Under the pieces are notes generated by a model. It worked only from the letters and a program-made list of their open reading frames with translations. It ran no database searches and was not told where the DNA came from. From Gibbula magus (Eukaryota > Mollusca > Gastropoda > Trochida > Trochidae), in contig OW388293.1 of assembly GCA_936450465.1 (NCBI GenBank), positions 42,242,982 to 42,306,981 on the forward strand: a DNA stretch of 64,000 nt, written 5' to 3'. Made by a program: the position numbers and the translations under genes. Shown piece after piece: positions 1 through 12,300 of the stretch (positions are counted from its first letter, which is position 1; every line of letters begins with the position of its first letter).

Positions 1-1199
1 AAAGCTACTTTTGTAAATTGACGTTTCTACATCAGTTTTTGATATCATGCTTGGTAAACTTGAAATAGGCAAAGTTAAAAACATAAAATTGGTAATTTTG
101 AAACTGTTTGAAATATAAAAACCATTCATGTATTTTGATGAAACGAGATACTTCAAAGCATCAGGATATCAGTTTTTTTATTTCATCATTAGCCCTGTGT
201 GATACGTTTTTCGAGATCAGATAAAGTAGATATGTATGTTTTGAAAGGTTATGTTAGTTATCTAAAACCTAATGTGAGGAAAGAGATTGCGGTTATTGAA
301 TAACCTATAGAGGAAGAAGATGAAGAGGAAACCAGACAAATGCATGTTAGAAATGCTTGTATCTGGGAGAACGGCATTAGTCAGTACCGAATGTGATTGG
401 CCTTCTCACGAACTAAACCGTTCTCACTCTTTTACTTTTGAAATAACGGGCAATTTGTACTAAAGCAGGTCTAGTAGTGAAGTTTAACTGTATGTTATGA
501 TAGTAAAATATAATTTTTCTCTCCAAATGTAAATTGTCTACGTCATATCGGGTCCAAAGGTGAGCAGAATTAGCCATCTGCTCTCCACATATTTGTCTTT
601 TAACAAAATATGCTGAGCAGACATCGGTTTGGGTGCACTTGCTTTGACACATCATTAAGGGAATGAAAATTCAAGGGCCGCATTTGATTACTTTTACAAA
701 TAAAAATTATTTTTGGGAGAGATACAGTCTATGATAAATGAAGTGTGTCATTGTGCTATACGGGAAATTGAGAGGGCTGGTCACAAGTCATAAGGTTATT
801 ACATAATTTCTAGAAATCTAAATTTGAATTTAATAGATCAGTGTTATCACAAAATGTTCATGACGCATTTTGGATGCAGAAATTCGACTGTAATTTTGTG
901 TAACATTGTGTTGCTATTAAGTTTTCAATCTGCAAGGATGGCTTCCAGTGGAGATACGTGAACAAGAATGGAAGGATTCCTAACTGTCCTTTATACTCAT
1001 CTGTTAAGAGATGAACTGCTCTATTCAGGTCTGAGAGACTATGCATAATAAAGACGACGTGGATATCCATAGAAACAACCATTAATGAAGAATCAGAAAA
1101 GAGTATTGAAGAACGTATTCTTGCAAACCAACGTAAGACTATCTGCAGATTGTGATTATTCTTAGATTGCATGGAACATGTACATTAGTAAATGCAAAT
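1..1199. other. Unassigned AT-rich sequence
   Basis: I see no coding exon, RNA gene or repeat here that I can support. The similarity between units A, B and C begins only near 1205, so this may be single-copy flank of the tandem array. The short ORFs at 413-655 and 858-1172 on the minus strand have no recognisable motif. Confidence 0.4.
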
Positions 1200-1599
1200 T
1201 CACCAATCTTTAGAAACTCATGAACGTGCATGTGCAAGAAAGGTAAAACTTTAAAATCAGAACAAATCAAATTTCGCAGTTCCGACTGCTACAAGTAACG
1301 ATGCAATACAAACAGTGACTTGAATTATATAATGTTGAAATATTTATGCTCGTCAATAAATTAAATAGAACAATTTACGTAAATGCACAAATGCCAAAAA
1401 GATTCAATTTTGAAACAATATCTTTATCTCACAACCAAATATATATTCCGAAGGAAAATACGTTGTGTTAGCCTTTCATGTATTTGCATATACATATTAG
1501 ATTTTAAGTCATTTTTCGAATATTAAATACGTAGAAACCTTATATATTTTATAAAACAATACAGTATGTAGAAAAAAGAATATGCATTGATACCTTCAA

Positions 1600-1848
1600 T
1601 TGCTAGTATTATGGCAGAGTGAAAGCCCGTAACGCAACGTGGCTATGCATTGCAGTGAAACCTGCGAGCATCGGCTGGAACTAGCGAACCATGGGTGGTA
1701 CTACGCTGAAATTCAGTTTTCACCCAAACCTTACTGCGTGTAGAACAGATCTCTACTGTAGACAAAGTTGCGGTGCCCCTAGCGGGATTCGAACCCCGGA
1801 CCTCTTGATCCGTAGCTGAATGCGCTAACCACTGTGCTATCCCGCCCC
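1600..1848 (-). mobile_element. tRNA-derived SINE, near full length
   Basis: Read on the minus strand, this begins with a tRNA-like head (1774-1848) having an A-box region and a B box of the GGTTCGAATCC type. A shared body follows, including the GCCGATGCTCGCAGGTTTCA run, ending with the CTAGCA stretch at 1600. It matches the fuller copy at 47238-47522 but lacks the terminal ACTCACC tail. It sits inside repeat unit A and is absent from B and C. The head is too diverged in its stems to be called a functional tRNA gene. Confidence 0.85.
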
Positions 1849-3469
1849 TATCATGAAGGCATATGTTATGAGATTCATAGAATTTGTTACGGCATCCTCA
1901 TGTTCATGAATATGAAGAATCCTTTTGGTAGCATGTCAGTTATATTGAATTGTTAAATGTCTATTGAAGTAAAAAAAAAAGTATGAGATCCCAAATGCAT
2001 TCCACAGACTCGTTAAGCAAATCTAGAATGTTATAGATTCTCCTCATCATGGACGTGACATAGCATCAAGGAAACTTGTTTCACAACAAAATCAATCTCT
2101 GTGAGAATATCGAACATGGAAACTAACTCAGTTGCATATGCCACCATTTCTTGACTTTATGACATGGGAAATATTCATTCTGTTCACCAAATTGCATTTT
2201 ATTGCCAACTTCGATGGTTTTGGATTTTCCTTACAGTCTTTGTATCATCCTCATCAGGATTTGGTCTGTGGTAAAGCAGGCTAAGATGTTACTTTATTCG
2301 AACTGCCTCATTGATGCTAGGAACCGTAACTTGAAATATAACTTAAAGTGTGGTTAGAGCATATGGTTTCAGGGATCAATACTCAATAATCTCTCATGCA
2401 CAGAAGAAGAACTCTATATGGCGAAAAGGAAACTCGGTGGGTGACCCCACCCTGAAACCAAAAAAAGCTGTGAGCTGATGAATGGTAAAAAATATTGATC
2501 ACAAGAAATAGTTATCTTTTATTCATTTACGCATGGAGTTATAGCTGGACGTTGTTCTGTCTAGTGCCTTTTTGAAATCAATAAGTACCAATTTCTAGAT
2601 TTAGAAAACAAAAAAATAAGTTCAAAACATGATGAGTGATATCCACAAAATGTGTGAAGACGGGTGTCGCCCGTAGGGCAGACTACGTTTACCATTTCAC
2701 TTTGTGTCCTTGTTGATATATGCTTGATTGATCTGACATTTGGTGTCCTATGTGATCCATTTTAACATATAGTTGAATTCCAAAGCTTATATCGATCTTA
2801 CTTTATTACTTAAGGTGGCAACAAAAGTATAATTGACAGTCAGTCAGAACTGGTTATTTAATGCAACGTTAGAGTATATGTAAATGACAGTGAGACTTGA
2901 TATCCATATCATGGGTTAAAACTGATGATAAACGTTCATCGCGCTACGATAGCAATTCATGTGAAAGGGGAAATGTTGTTAAAAGAGCAAAAAAGCTTCA
3001 CCTCACCATACATACATTGTACATGTATCTTTAAAACCATCTTAGTACACATTTTGCCCACCATACTTTATACTTGCTGATAAAATCGGTCACCCCTTGT
3101 GTCTACGTAAAAGTAATTCTTTCTGGTAGCTGAATCTCTCGAGAATAAATCAATCATTGGTAACGATTTCTCTATATAACACTGCATCAATGTAAACAAC
3201 CAACAAGCTGCCAGACAGAGGGCATAACCCGCTAGACTACATTTGCACACACAGGAGACATCTGAAGGGTAACTATGTCTAACTGCAAGGGAAATCACGG
3301 AAATCCATTTACTGCAATTGTAGAGACTAAAGGTTAAAACAAGATGTCAAACATCTACTTATTTTAGTATATTAAAGGGTTACTTTCATGATATATTAAA
3401 TCCTTGAAGGAATAATGTACATCTGGAGCTTGATATACAAGCTGACATATGTAACATTTTAATAGCAAA

Positions 3470-3543
3470 ACTGGTGTCGAAGTCTTACATAAACAAGAAA
3501 AGCTATACTGGTGTCGAAGTCTAACATGAACAAGAAAAGCTAT
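3470..3543 (+). repeat. 37-bp direct duplication
   Basis: Two adjacent copies of a 37-bp sequence starting ACTGGTGTCGAAGTCT, with two mismatches. Unit C near 17905 has only one copy, so the duplication arose within unit A. Confidence 0.8.
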
Positions 3544-4328
3544 GATTATTTTAACTCTTTCGTATGTTACACTTCAGTACACTATCACTGTTTGTGATTA
3601 GCATGAAAGTAAATCTGTAATTTGACATCGAGACATCATCATGTTACGTTTTACTTGTAAAACCGACTAAATTATGATAGACGAAGCCTTTCCTGTATGT
3701 CTTCATTGTGTTGCACTCGCCATACATTGTTACAAGTGAACAAAGAGATTTCAAATTCAAATAATCTCATAACTTAGTCCCTAGGGTAACTTGGGTCAAT
3801 TTTGCCAATGGAATCGAAGTCTTCCTAGTGTGTAGCCCTCCTCGGTCTCTCTACACAATTAGCAGATGCCCGTAACGCCAAGCTGAATTGGATGACTTTA
3901 CTTTCCTTCTGTGCCCCGTAATCTGCTTCATTCATTATTTGGATTGGAAATTCTCGAGCGCCGCGTGCCTATATGTTTCATTAGATCTGAGATATTCAAA
4001 AGGCTCGCTGCAAATGCATTGCGAGCTCTCTATTGACACAAGTTGATCGAACGCTGCAGGTCTTGAGAAAAGATAACATAACGTTGGACCAGGTTGAGAT
4101 GGCTGAAGACTGCTGGTGTCTGCCATTCAGATATACTTTTCTTCTTCTTTGGACTAAGAGTATCAGCTGTGACCTGCTTCATGGTATAGTTTGGGCATGA
4201 TTCGAGTAAAGCATCCGGGACTGTCATGATGAAAAAAGATTATGCCTTTGAGATTCTCAGAATTATTATTTTTTGAATGAAGGAACACTGAAGCTATGTT
4301 CTGATTTTTTAATCTCTGTACATCTTTC

Positions 4329-4432
4329 AAGAATATTTCACTAATATTGGGCTGCTAGTATTACAGCAGCGAGAAAGCCCGCAACGCCATGTGGCTATGC
4401 ATTGCTGTGAAACCTGCGAGCATCGGCTGGAA
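4329..4432 (-). mobile_element. SINE fragment, 3' half
   Basis: Minus-strand fragment carrying the tail-proximal AAGAGTATTTCACTTATA-like part in inverse, then the body up to the CATCGGCTGGAA motif. The tRNA head is missing. Immediately to its right the unit A sequence rejoins the segment seen in unit B at about 13000 (AATCATAGAACATGCATGCG). Confidence 0.75.
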
Positions 4433-5654
4433 TCAAATAATAGAACATGCATGCGAAAATAGAAGAAGTAGAGGAAAGGTTGATCTTTCTTCAACGAATT
4501 TTCTTCACAGGATAATTTATACAACTTTGGGAATATCCTACCTTTCAGGCCAAGGAAATAATTTATAATTGAATGTACTTACATACATTGAAATGAATGC
4601 TTCAATTCAGCCATGTTTCATCTTTTAAACCATTTGAAGATGTTTCTCATAGTATTCAGTTTAAAAATACAAACGTTTTAAGTATGTCTACATATATAGT
4701 AAGTCTATCTCACTAATAGCACATAAGAAAAGAACCCTTAAGAGAAAAGGTTCTTTATAAAATAAATTGAATTTTTCATTAAGTAATTGAGAATACATCA
4801 GGAGCTGGGGTTTCGTTGAAAATAATTTTAAGTTTTAACGAATCCACTGCTCCGAAAGCATTCTCCATCTTAATCCATGTATGACGTCATGAAACATGCA
4901 TATGTGATTATTTTACAATAAATTTCAATTATGGGACACCAAAATCAATTCTTTTGCCAATTTCGGTGCTCATTCATTGTATATTGTAACATGATTTCAG
5001 TGTATCCTATGTTGAATGACAATGAATACCCGCAAATTACTTGGGGCGAATCACGGCGAACATATACATCATGTTCACCCGACTCAAAATTTTATTTTTC
5101 TATTTCTCTTAATATTTGCCCCTTACTCAAATTTGACAGTTGGCATTGTCATTTTATAACTTGTGTATAGCAGTATAGGTAACAAATAATTCTCAAAATT
5201 AATTAATTTCAAGTAACTAAAATGATTTCAACTAGTAAGATTTGTCAAAGTTTGACGCCTTCTCCCATGTGGTTGTGTTTACCGAATGCCGTTGCCATGG
5301 CATGACCTCATAGTGATCAACCGTTTTAAAGTCACAATACTAGCGTCATTGTCACGATTGGTTAGGGCAAGTTAAAGATTTTTGTTCCTAGGTATTTTAA
5401 TGTGTTGATGTCGTAGATAAATGTGTATCGCCACCTAAAAGGATATGTGAATATTGTGAAGTGAACATAGTTGAGTGACACTGTTTGAGCGTATGTGTAA
5501 ATTGTTGCTTATGTACATATTAAGCCGAGTATTTACATTTGTTTTGACCTGACCACGCCTATTACAAAAATGGAACAGTCGCAAAGTCCTTTCCACTCGG
5601 AAAAAGAGAGTTCGTTTCAAAACGCCTGATAACTAACGGTCATGTTACAATATC

Positions 5655-5832
5655 AATAAATAGTTGCGTTTGTAAAAATAGTTGCGTTTGTAAAATTTCC
5701 AGGATTCATTGCTATTCAACACCCGCAAATTTCAGCGTTTAAAACCTCCGGCTAACGCCGTCGGTTTTAAACTAAATTTGCGGGTGTTGAATAGCAATGA
5801 ATCCCGGAAATTTTACAAACGCAACTATTTAT
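5655..5832. mobile_element. Fold-back (long palindrome) element
   Basis: A long inverted repeat. The left arm, about 5676-5749, contains TTGCTATTCAACACCCGCAA. The right arm, about 5761-5831, contains its reverse complement, with only about 10 bases of loop. The outermost part of the left arm (AATAGTTGCGTTTGTAAAA) is itself duplicated in tandem at 5658-5695. No transposase is encoded. This is typical of a non-autonomous fold-back or MITE. It is present only in unit A. Confidence 0.75.
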
Positions 5833-6018
5833 CTTATAATAGTACAAGTAGTTGCGACCCTCATTACATGGATTCTTCCACGCACGTGCAGCACAAAACT
5901 TCCACGCGAGGCAAAGTGATTGACAGCTAAAACTTTGCCTTTCCATGCCTTCTGTGCGTTACAAGTCTTGAATAGAATAGGGATTCTTACTGACAAACAA
6001 TTCTAAGGTTTCTAACAG

Positions 6019-6090
6019 CGTCTTGTAGCCTAATGGTTAGGAGCGCTGACTACCAAACGAAGGGTTGCAGGTTCAAATCCAGGTTCATGC
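6019..6090 (+). pseudogene. tRNA-like sequence with A and B boxes
   Basis: Contains a good A box (TAGCCTAATGGTTAGG) and B box (GGTTCAAATCC) at tRNA-like spacing. The T stem does not pair well and I cannot form an acceptor stem from the ends. It is best read as a tRNA pseudogene or the head of a second, different SINE. Confidence 0.45.
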
Positions 6091-6544
6091 ATTACAAAAA
6101 TTAATTTGTCATAGTTGTCATCAGTCTCGAAAAATGTACTCGATTAGCCATTGAAAATGTCAAAACCTAACACTCCTCCTGACTGGGACAGTCAATGACC
6201 AGGAGATTCTCAAATAATAATCAACTGATAACACAATAGAGTGAGGTCATGACCATGAATCAATGATTCATAATGATAAATATATATGAGTTGCCTCAGC
6301 CAACTCATAGGATATCCAGTTTAGGAACAGAAACATACAGTTTGTCATCATTTAAATATTGAAATTCGGATTCCTTGTATGTCTAATTGAGCAACGACCA
6401 CATGTCCACATGCAAGGTAATTCATATTTAATTCTCTTTTATTGATTTACATTCTTGAATAGCCCGAAAAAAGCATGGAAAACGAGAAATTTCAATTTAC
6501 TGCAAATATATAGTTGATCGACATTTAATGATCACATTTGCGAT

Positions 6545-7570
6545 GAACGGCTGCTGCTTAAGCCGATTTGTGTATTATGATATTGCATTCATTGATGACT
6601 CCATTAGTTTCCTATGCATTTTGCAAGAACTAATCTACCGACTGGGAAGCTAGATAATTAACTAACATCATTACGTATTAATTTGGCATGAATCTATTAT
6701 TTTAAATTCATTTATGCCATTAGTAGCACCGTAAGAAGATGTTGTTGAATTGGTAACTGTAATTTATGTTTTTATTACAAGTTATTTGTTTATTTTGTGT
6801 TTCTGTATATTTAATGTTTGATTAATTCTACTAAATATAGAGACATGTTATTACTATGCAGCTTCTATATTCTCTGACCATATTTATTGTATTATGAAAT
6901 TATAACTATGAGCAAGTTAGAAATACTTGTGTTAGATGTATTCTAAGTAAGCCTTATATCTAAATTGTCAATTTGTAACTAACAGTGGAGTCGAGCCTAC
7001 GGTTAGGCAGAATATGCACACTCATACAATATTCATGGAAAGCTAGCTTTTATTTTATAAGTAACTGATTCTTTGAAATAGTTTTGTAATGACTTTCAAT
7101 TCATTAGAACCTTTTACCTGTCAAACAGACAGAAGCAGTTATATTTAAGAGAAATTAGATGATCAGCTCCTGATAAGGCCGAGTTGTGTTATATGATATC
7201 GCTTTCATTGATGACTCCATTTGTTCGCTCTTTTAAGAACTAATTTACCGACTGGGAAGCTGGATAATTGAGGAAAAATTATCTAACATTTTACCGTATT
7301 AATTTCTGAATATTCATTTTTTTGGGGAAATAATAACTTTTAGCAAGTCAGAAATACTTATGTTAAATGATATGATTATGACATGATATGTGAGTTTGAT
7401 ATATATCTAAATCGTCAATTTATAACTAACATGGGAGTCGAGCCAGCGGTTCAGCGGAATATGCACATGCGTACACTATTCATGCAAAGCTAGCTTTTAA
7501 GAGTAAGTGATTCTTTGAAATAGTTACGTAATAATTTTCAACTTTACTCAGAATCTTTTACCTGCCAAAC
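6545..7570 (+). repeat. Internal direct duplication within unit A
   Basis: The stretch at about 6545-7135 is repeated at about 7160-7570. Both copies hold the TTCATTGATGACTCCATT motif, the ACCGACTGGGAAGCT motif and a GGAGTCGAGCC segment. Units B and C each contain one copy of this block (near 13650-14060 and 19590-20010), so this is a unit A-specific duplication with a period of about 0.6 kb. Confidence 0.75.
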
Positions 7571-8243
7571 AGACAGATGTAGTTGAATATTCAAGAGAAA
7601 TTCGATTTAGGAATCTTCACCCTTTTTGACAATAAACAATTTGTAATGGCTATTGACTATATCGTAACATGCTGCCAGGTCCACTTTGAAAGTCATTTAC
7701 TTTAAATCAAGTGTTTTAACGTCATCGATTACCGAGGGAAGGTAGACAGAGAAGTCCAAAATCGAATCATCAATAGCGAGAAACTCATTTGGTCACGAAT
7801 GATTGAGCGTTTTGCATGTCATGGGGATCCGAACCTAATGCAAGTTTGATGACTGTAACGTGCCTGGGCACACTATCTGTTGAGCCACTTGGAAACTCTT
7901 AACGCCGATGTCTGACCTTTCCATCAACACATGTGAATCTGGGGCGATGGGAATTTGACAACCAAGTGAGAAGCTACACAATGTTATAACAAGCATATAT
8001 TGCATCAATATCGCATCAAACAAACTTAGTTTAGTTAGTTAGGACATGCTGCACCTTGTGTATTTCAGATGATAGTTGACGTGTCTGAAAGTAATGGACT
8101 GTTGATATCCTTATCCTGATGTGGAAATGACATTAAGTATGAGGGTAAAACCGTTAAGCATTATGACTGAATATAACGGCAGACTGGTATTTAGAATACT
8201 ACATATACTTGTATGTGATGTAAGGGCGATGTTGGTATTCAAA

Positions 8244-9395
8244 TATCAGGATAAAATGTGTGAATCGGGATACAATGTGTGAATCAGATACAGCGCGTGA
8301 ATCAGGATAAAGTGTGTGAATCAGGATACAGTGTGTGAATCAGGATACAATGTGTGAATCAGGATACAATGCGTGAATCAGAATACAATGTGTGAATCAA
8401 GATACAAGATGTGAATCGGGATACAATGTGTGAATTAGGATAAAATGTGTGAGTCATATACAATGTGTGAATCAGTTTATAATGTGTGAATATGGATACA
8501 ATGTGTGAATCAGGATACAAAATGTGAATCTGGATACAATGTGTGAATCAGGATACAAAATGTGAATCATGATACAATATCTATCATATACAGCGTGTGA
8601 ATCAAGATACTGTTTGTGAATCGGGATACAATGTGTGAATCAGGCTACAATGTGTGAATCAAGATACAATGCGTGAATCAGGATACAAAGAGTTTATCAG
8701 GATACAATGTGTGAATCAGATACAATGTGTGAATCAAGATACAATGTGTGAATCAAGATACAATTCGTGAATCAGAACACAAAGTGTGCATCAGGATACA
8801 ATGCGTGAATCAGGATACAATGTGTAAGTCAGATACAATGTGTGAATCAGGATACAATCTGTAAATCAGGATACAATATGTGAATCAGGATACAAAGTGT
8901 GAATCAGGATACAATGTGTGAATCAGATACAGCGTGTGAATCAGGATACAATATGTGAACCAGGATACAATATGTGAATCAGGATACAATGTGTGAATCA
9001 GGATACAATATGTGAATCGGGATACAATGGTTGACTCAAAATAAAATGTGTCAATCAGATACAGCGTATGAATCAGATGCAGTGTGTGAATAAGGATACA
9101 TTGTGTAAATCAGGATAAAAAGTGTGAGTAAAGATACAGTGTGTGTCAGATACAATGTGTGAATGTGTGAGTCAGGATACAATGTGCTCATGTGAATCAG
9201 GATACAATGTGAGAATCAGGATACAGCATGTGAATCAGGAGACAATGTGTGAATCAGGATACATTATTTAAATCAGGATACAATGTGCACGTGTGAATCA
9301 GTATACAATGTGTGAGTCAGATACAATGTGTGAATCAGGATACAATGTGTTAATAAGAATACATTGTGTGAGTCAGGATACGGTGATTGAGTTAG
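8244..9395 (+). repeat. Degenerate 19-bp minisatellite, about 60 copies
   Basis: Tandem array of a 19-bp unit GATACAATGTGTGAATCAG with many point changes and small indels. It marks the junction between long units A and B. The same array at the ends of B and C has only about 10 copies, so this one has expanded (or the others contracted). Confidence 0.95.
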
Positions 9396-9399
9396 GTCC

Positions 9400-12300
9400 A
9401 ATGTCCAATAGCTTATGTTAATCAATAAAGAATAACATTCTCAAGAATATATGTTTTTATTGAACCAGTTTATATAAGATCGATTACGATTTTATTTCCC
9501 TTTCATTTTGCAAGTTTATGAAATTTTAGAAACTCATGGCAGCACACATAAGAATGATTGAATTCGTGATTTGTACTGCTACAAATAACGACAAAATGAA
9601 AACGATTTACTTGAAGGTTTTCAGAGTATCAGTTTTTCATGTGTATGCATTGAGATATTACATGAACAAAATCCAGAACAATTTAAAAAAATAATACACC
9701 ATAATGAAACTTCAAGTACGATGGTGTAAAGATCGTCATTTTTGAAAGCATGTATCACACACAAAATACTTGTTTAAAGTACATGTACATGAATTAGAGG
9801 ACTCGATTTGAAACTTTATGAATTTGCAGGAATATTGCTTTTAGTGCCAAAAGGTCACACTGTTTGCTCTTACAGTGTAGGAAATTCCAAATGTGACTTG
9901 CATTAGTAAACGCTTATTTTGTAATCTTGCTCTTTATCAGGATTGGGTTTTTTTTAAAGCATCAATGTAAATGCATCGACATATTCAATTTAAATGCCTG
10001 TACTGGATATGTATATAATTATGTAGAATGGTTGGTGTCCAGAAATTCAACTAAGTGTACATAAGGAGACTCCAAATCTTACACAATTCGGAGACGCACG
10101 TTTGATCATGAAGACATATCATGAGCTTCACAGACTTTTTTTACGACATCCAAATGACCATGTATAAGAAGAATCCTTTTGCTAGCATGTCAGTTATATT
10201 AGATCGTTGATTGTCTATTAGAGTCCAGAAAAAAAATCAAATGGTATATGACATCTCAAACACTACATGTACATGCATTAAACAGACTCATTAAGCAAAT
10301 CTAGAATCTTATAGATTAGCTTCATCATGGACATAGCATCAAGGGAACTCGATTAAAAAATCAATCTCAGTGAGAATATCGAACATGGAAACTAACTCAG
10401 TTGCATTTGACACCGTTTCTAAACTTTATGACATGGGGAATATTCATTCTGTTCGCCCAATTGCATTTTATTGCCAACGTCGACGGTTTCGGATTCTCCT
10501 TACGGTCTTTGTATTGTGCTCATCAGGATTTGGACTATCGTAAAACGTCTAAGATCATATGATGTTACTATATCCGAACTGTCTCAATGATGCTTGGACC
10601 CTTCACTTGAAATATGCGTTGAAGTGTGGCTAGAGAAGATTGTTTCTGTAATCAATACTCAAGAATATTTCATGCACAGACGAAGAGGTTCAGATTGCAA
10701 AAAACATACTCGGTGGATAACCCAGCTCTGAAAACATAAAAATCGTTGATGCTGATAAATATTTATCAGAAAAAAATAGTTCTTTGTTCATTTACGCAAG
10801 TAGTTGCTCTGTATAGCTGGATGTTAATATTCTAAATACAATCAACGTCGACATAGCTGGCCGATGTTCTGTCTAGGGCCTTGTTGCAGTCAATAAGTAC
10901 CTATGTCCAGATTTATAAATATAAGTTCAACACATGATGAGTGATATCCACAAACATGTGTGAAGACGGGTGTCACCAGTAGGGCAGACTTTGTTTACTA
11001 TTTCACCTTGTGTCCTTTGTTGATATATGCTTGATTGATCTGATCTGATCTGATTGATTTGTTGTCCTATGTGATCCATTTTAACAGATAGTGGATTTCA
11101 AAAACTAATATCTATCTTACTCTTTTACTAAAGGTGGCAACAGAAGTATAATTCGGTGTCAGTCAGAACTTGGTATATAGTGCAACGTATTCGTACATAT
11201 GACGAGAAACGACAGTGCGACTTTATATCCTTACCACACCTTAAAATCGACGATAAACGATCATCAAGCCATGATAGCAAAATGTGAAAGATGTGAAAGA
11301 GGAAATAAAATTAAACAGATCAAAAGAGCTCCACCTCTCCATACATACATTGTACAGGTATCTTTAAAACCATCTTAGAAGAACACATTTTGCACACTTT
11401 GCTTTATACTTGCTGGTAAAATCGGTCACCCCTTGTATTTACGTAAAAGTAATTATTTCCGGTAGCTGAATCTCTCTAGAGTAAATCAATCATTTGTAAC
11501 GATTTCTCTATATAACACTGCATCAATGTAAACACAAACAAGCTGCCAGACAGAGGGTTAAGGCCGTTAGACAACATCTTCACACACAGGAGACATCTGA
11601 AGTGTATTTCCATCTAACTGAAAGGAAAATCACGGCCATCCATTTGCTGCAGTTCTTGGGACTGACGGTTAAAACAAGATGTCAAACATCTACTTTAGTC
11701 AGTATATTAAAGAGATATTTTCATGATATGTCATATCCTTATACATTCCATTGCACTTGGATCAATGCATATTCTCAGAAGCATAATAATATTGTTCTAG
11801 AGAAGTTGAGTAGTTCACACCGTTTGTTATCATTGTGACAACCAAGTGAATTTACATCTTTAAATCGATAATACATGTACATGTACATAAACAGATGTAA
11901 ACAAATTATGATAAGTTGTGACATAGACAAGAGAAGCTATGGTTATTTTAACTCTTCCTTATGTTACACTTCAGTACAATATCACTAGTTGTGATTATAT
12001 TAAATGTGAATTGCAGTGAAGTGTATCTGACATCGAGACTTATCTTGTAACAATATACCAGTAAAACTTAACTGAGGGATTCAACTGTGACAGAACAAGC
12101 CTTTCCTGTATGTCTTCATTGTGTTGCTCTCGCCATACATTGTTACAAGTGAACAAAGAGATTTCAAATTCAGATAATCTCATTACTTAGCCCAAAGGGT
12201 AACTTGGGTCAATTTTGCCAATGGAATCGAAGTCTTCCTAGTGTGTAGCCCTCCTCGGTCTATCTACATAATTAGCAGATGCCCGTACCGCCAAGCTGAA

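Larger units (their letters stand above)
1205..9400 (+). repeat. Tandem unit A of a three-copy long repeat
   Basis: First and longest copy of a segment repeated in the same order at 9400-14860 (B) and 14860-20990 (C). Collinear landmarks include a block near 1915 matching 10170 and 16380, a block at 2100-2190 matching 10370 and 16590, the 3060-3300 block matching 11400 and 17690, the 3690-4260 block matching 12100 and 18065, and the 7640 block matching 14131 and 20058. It ends in the 19-bp minisatellite. It is longer than B because of two SINE insertions, an insertion-rich stretch at about 4780-6290, an internal duplication and an expanded minisatellite. No frame stays open in all three copies, so I treat it as non-coding. 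Confidence 0.8.

Noticed and set aside
3068..3298. Minus-strand ORF ending YFYVDTRGDRFYQQV, similar to one at 17692-17874; considered as an exon resembling the UPF0598 family
   Set aside because: Only a few residues resemble that family. The frame is broken in unit B, and the A/C differences are mostly amino-acid changing.
5291..5306. RFX X-box (GTTGCCATGGCATGAC)
   Set aside because: Matches 12 of 14 consensus positions, but there is no adjacent gene or promoter. A single short site is not enough.
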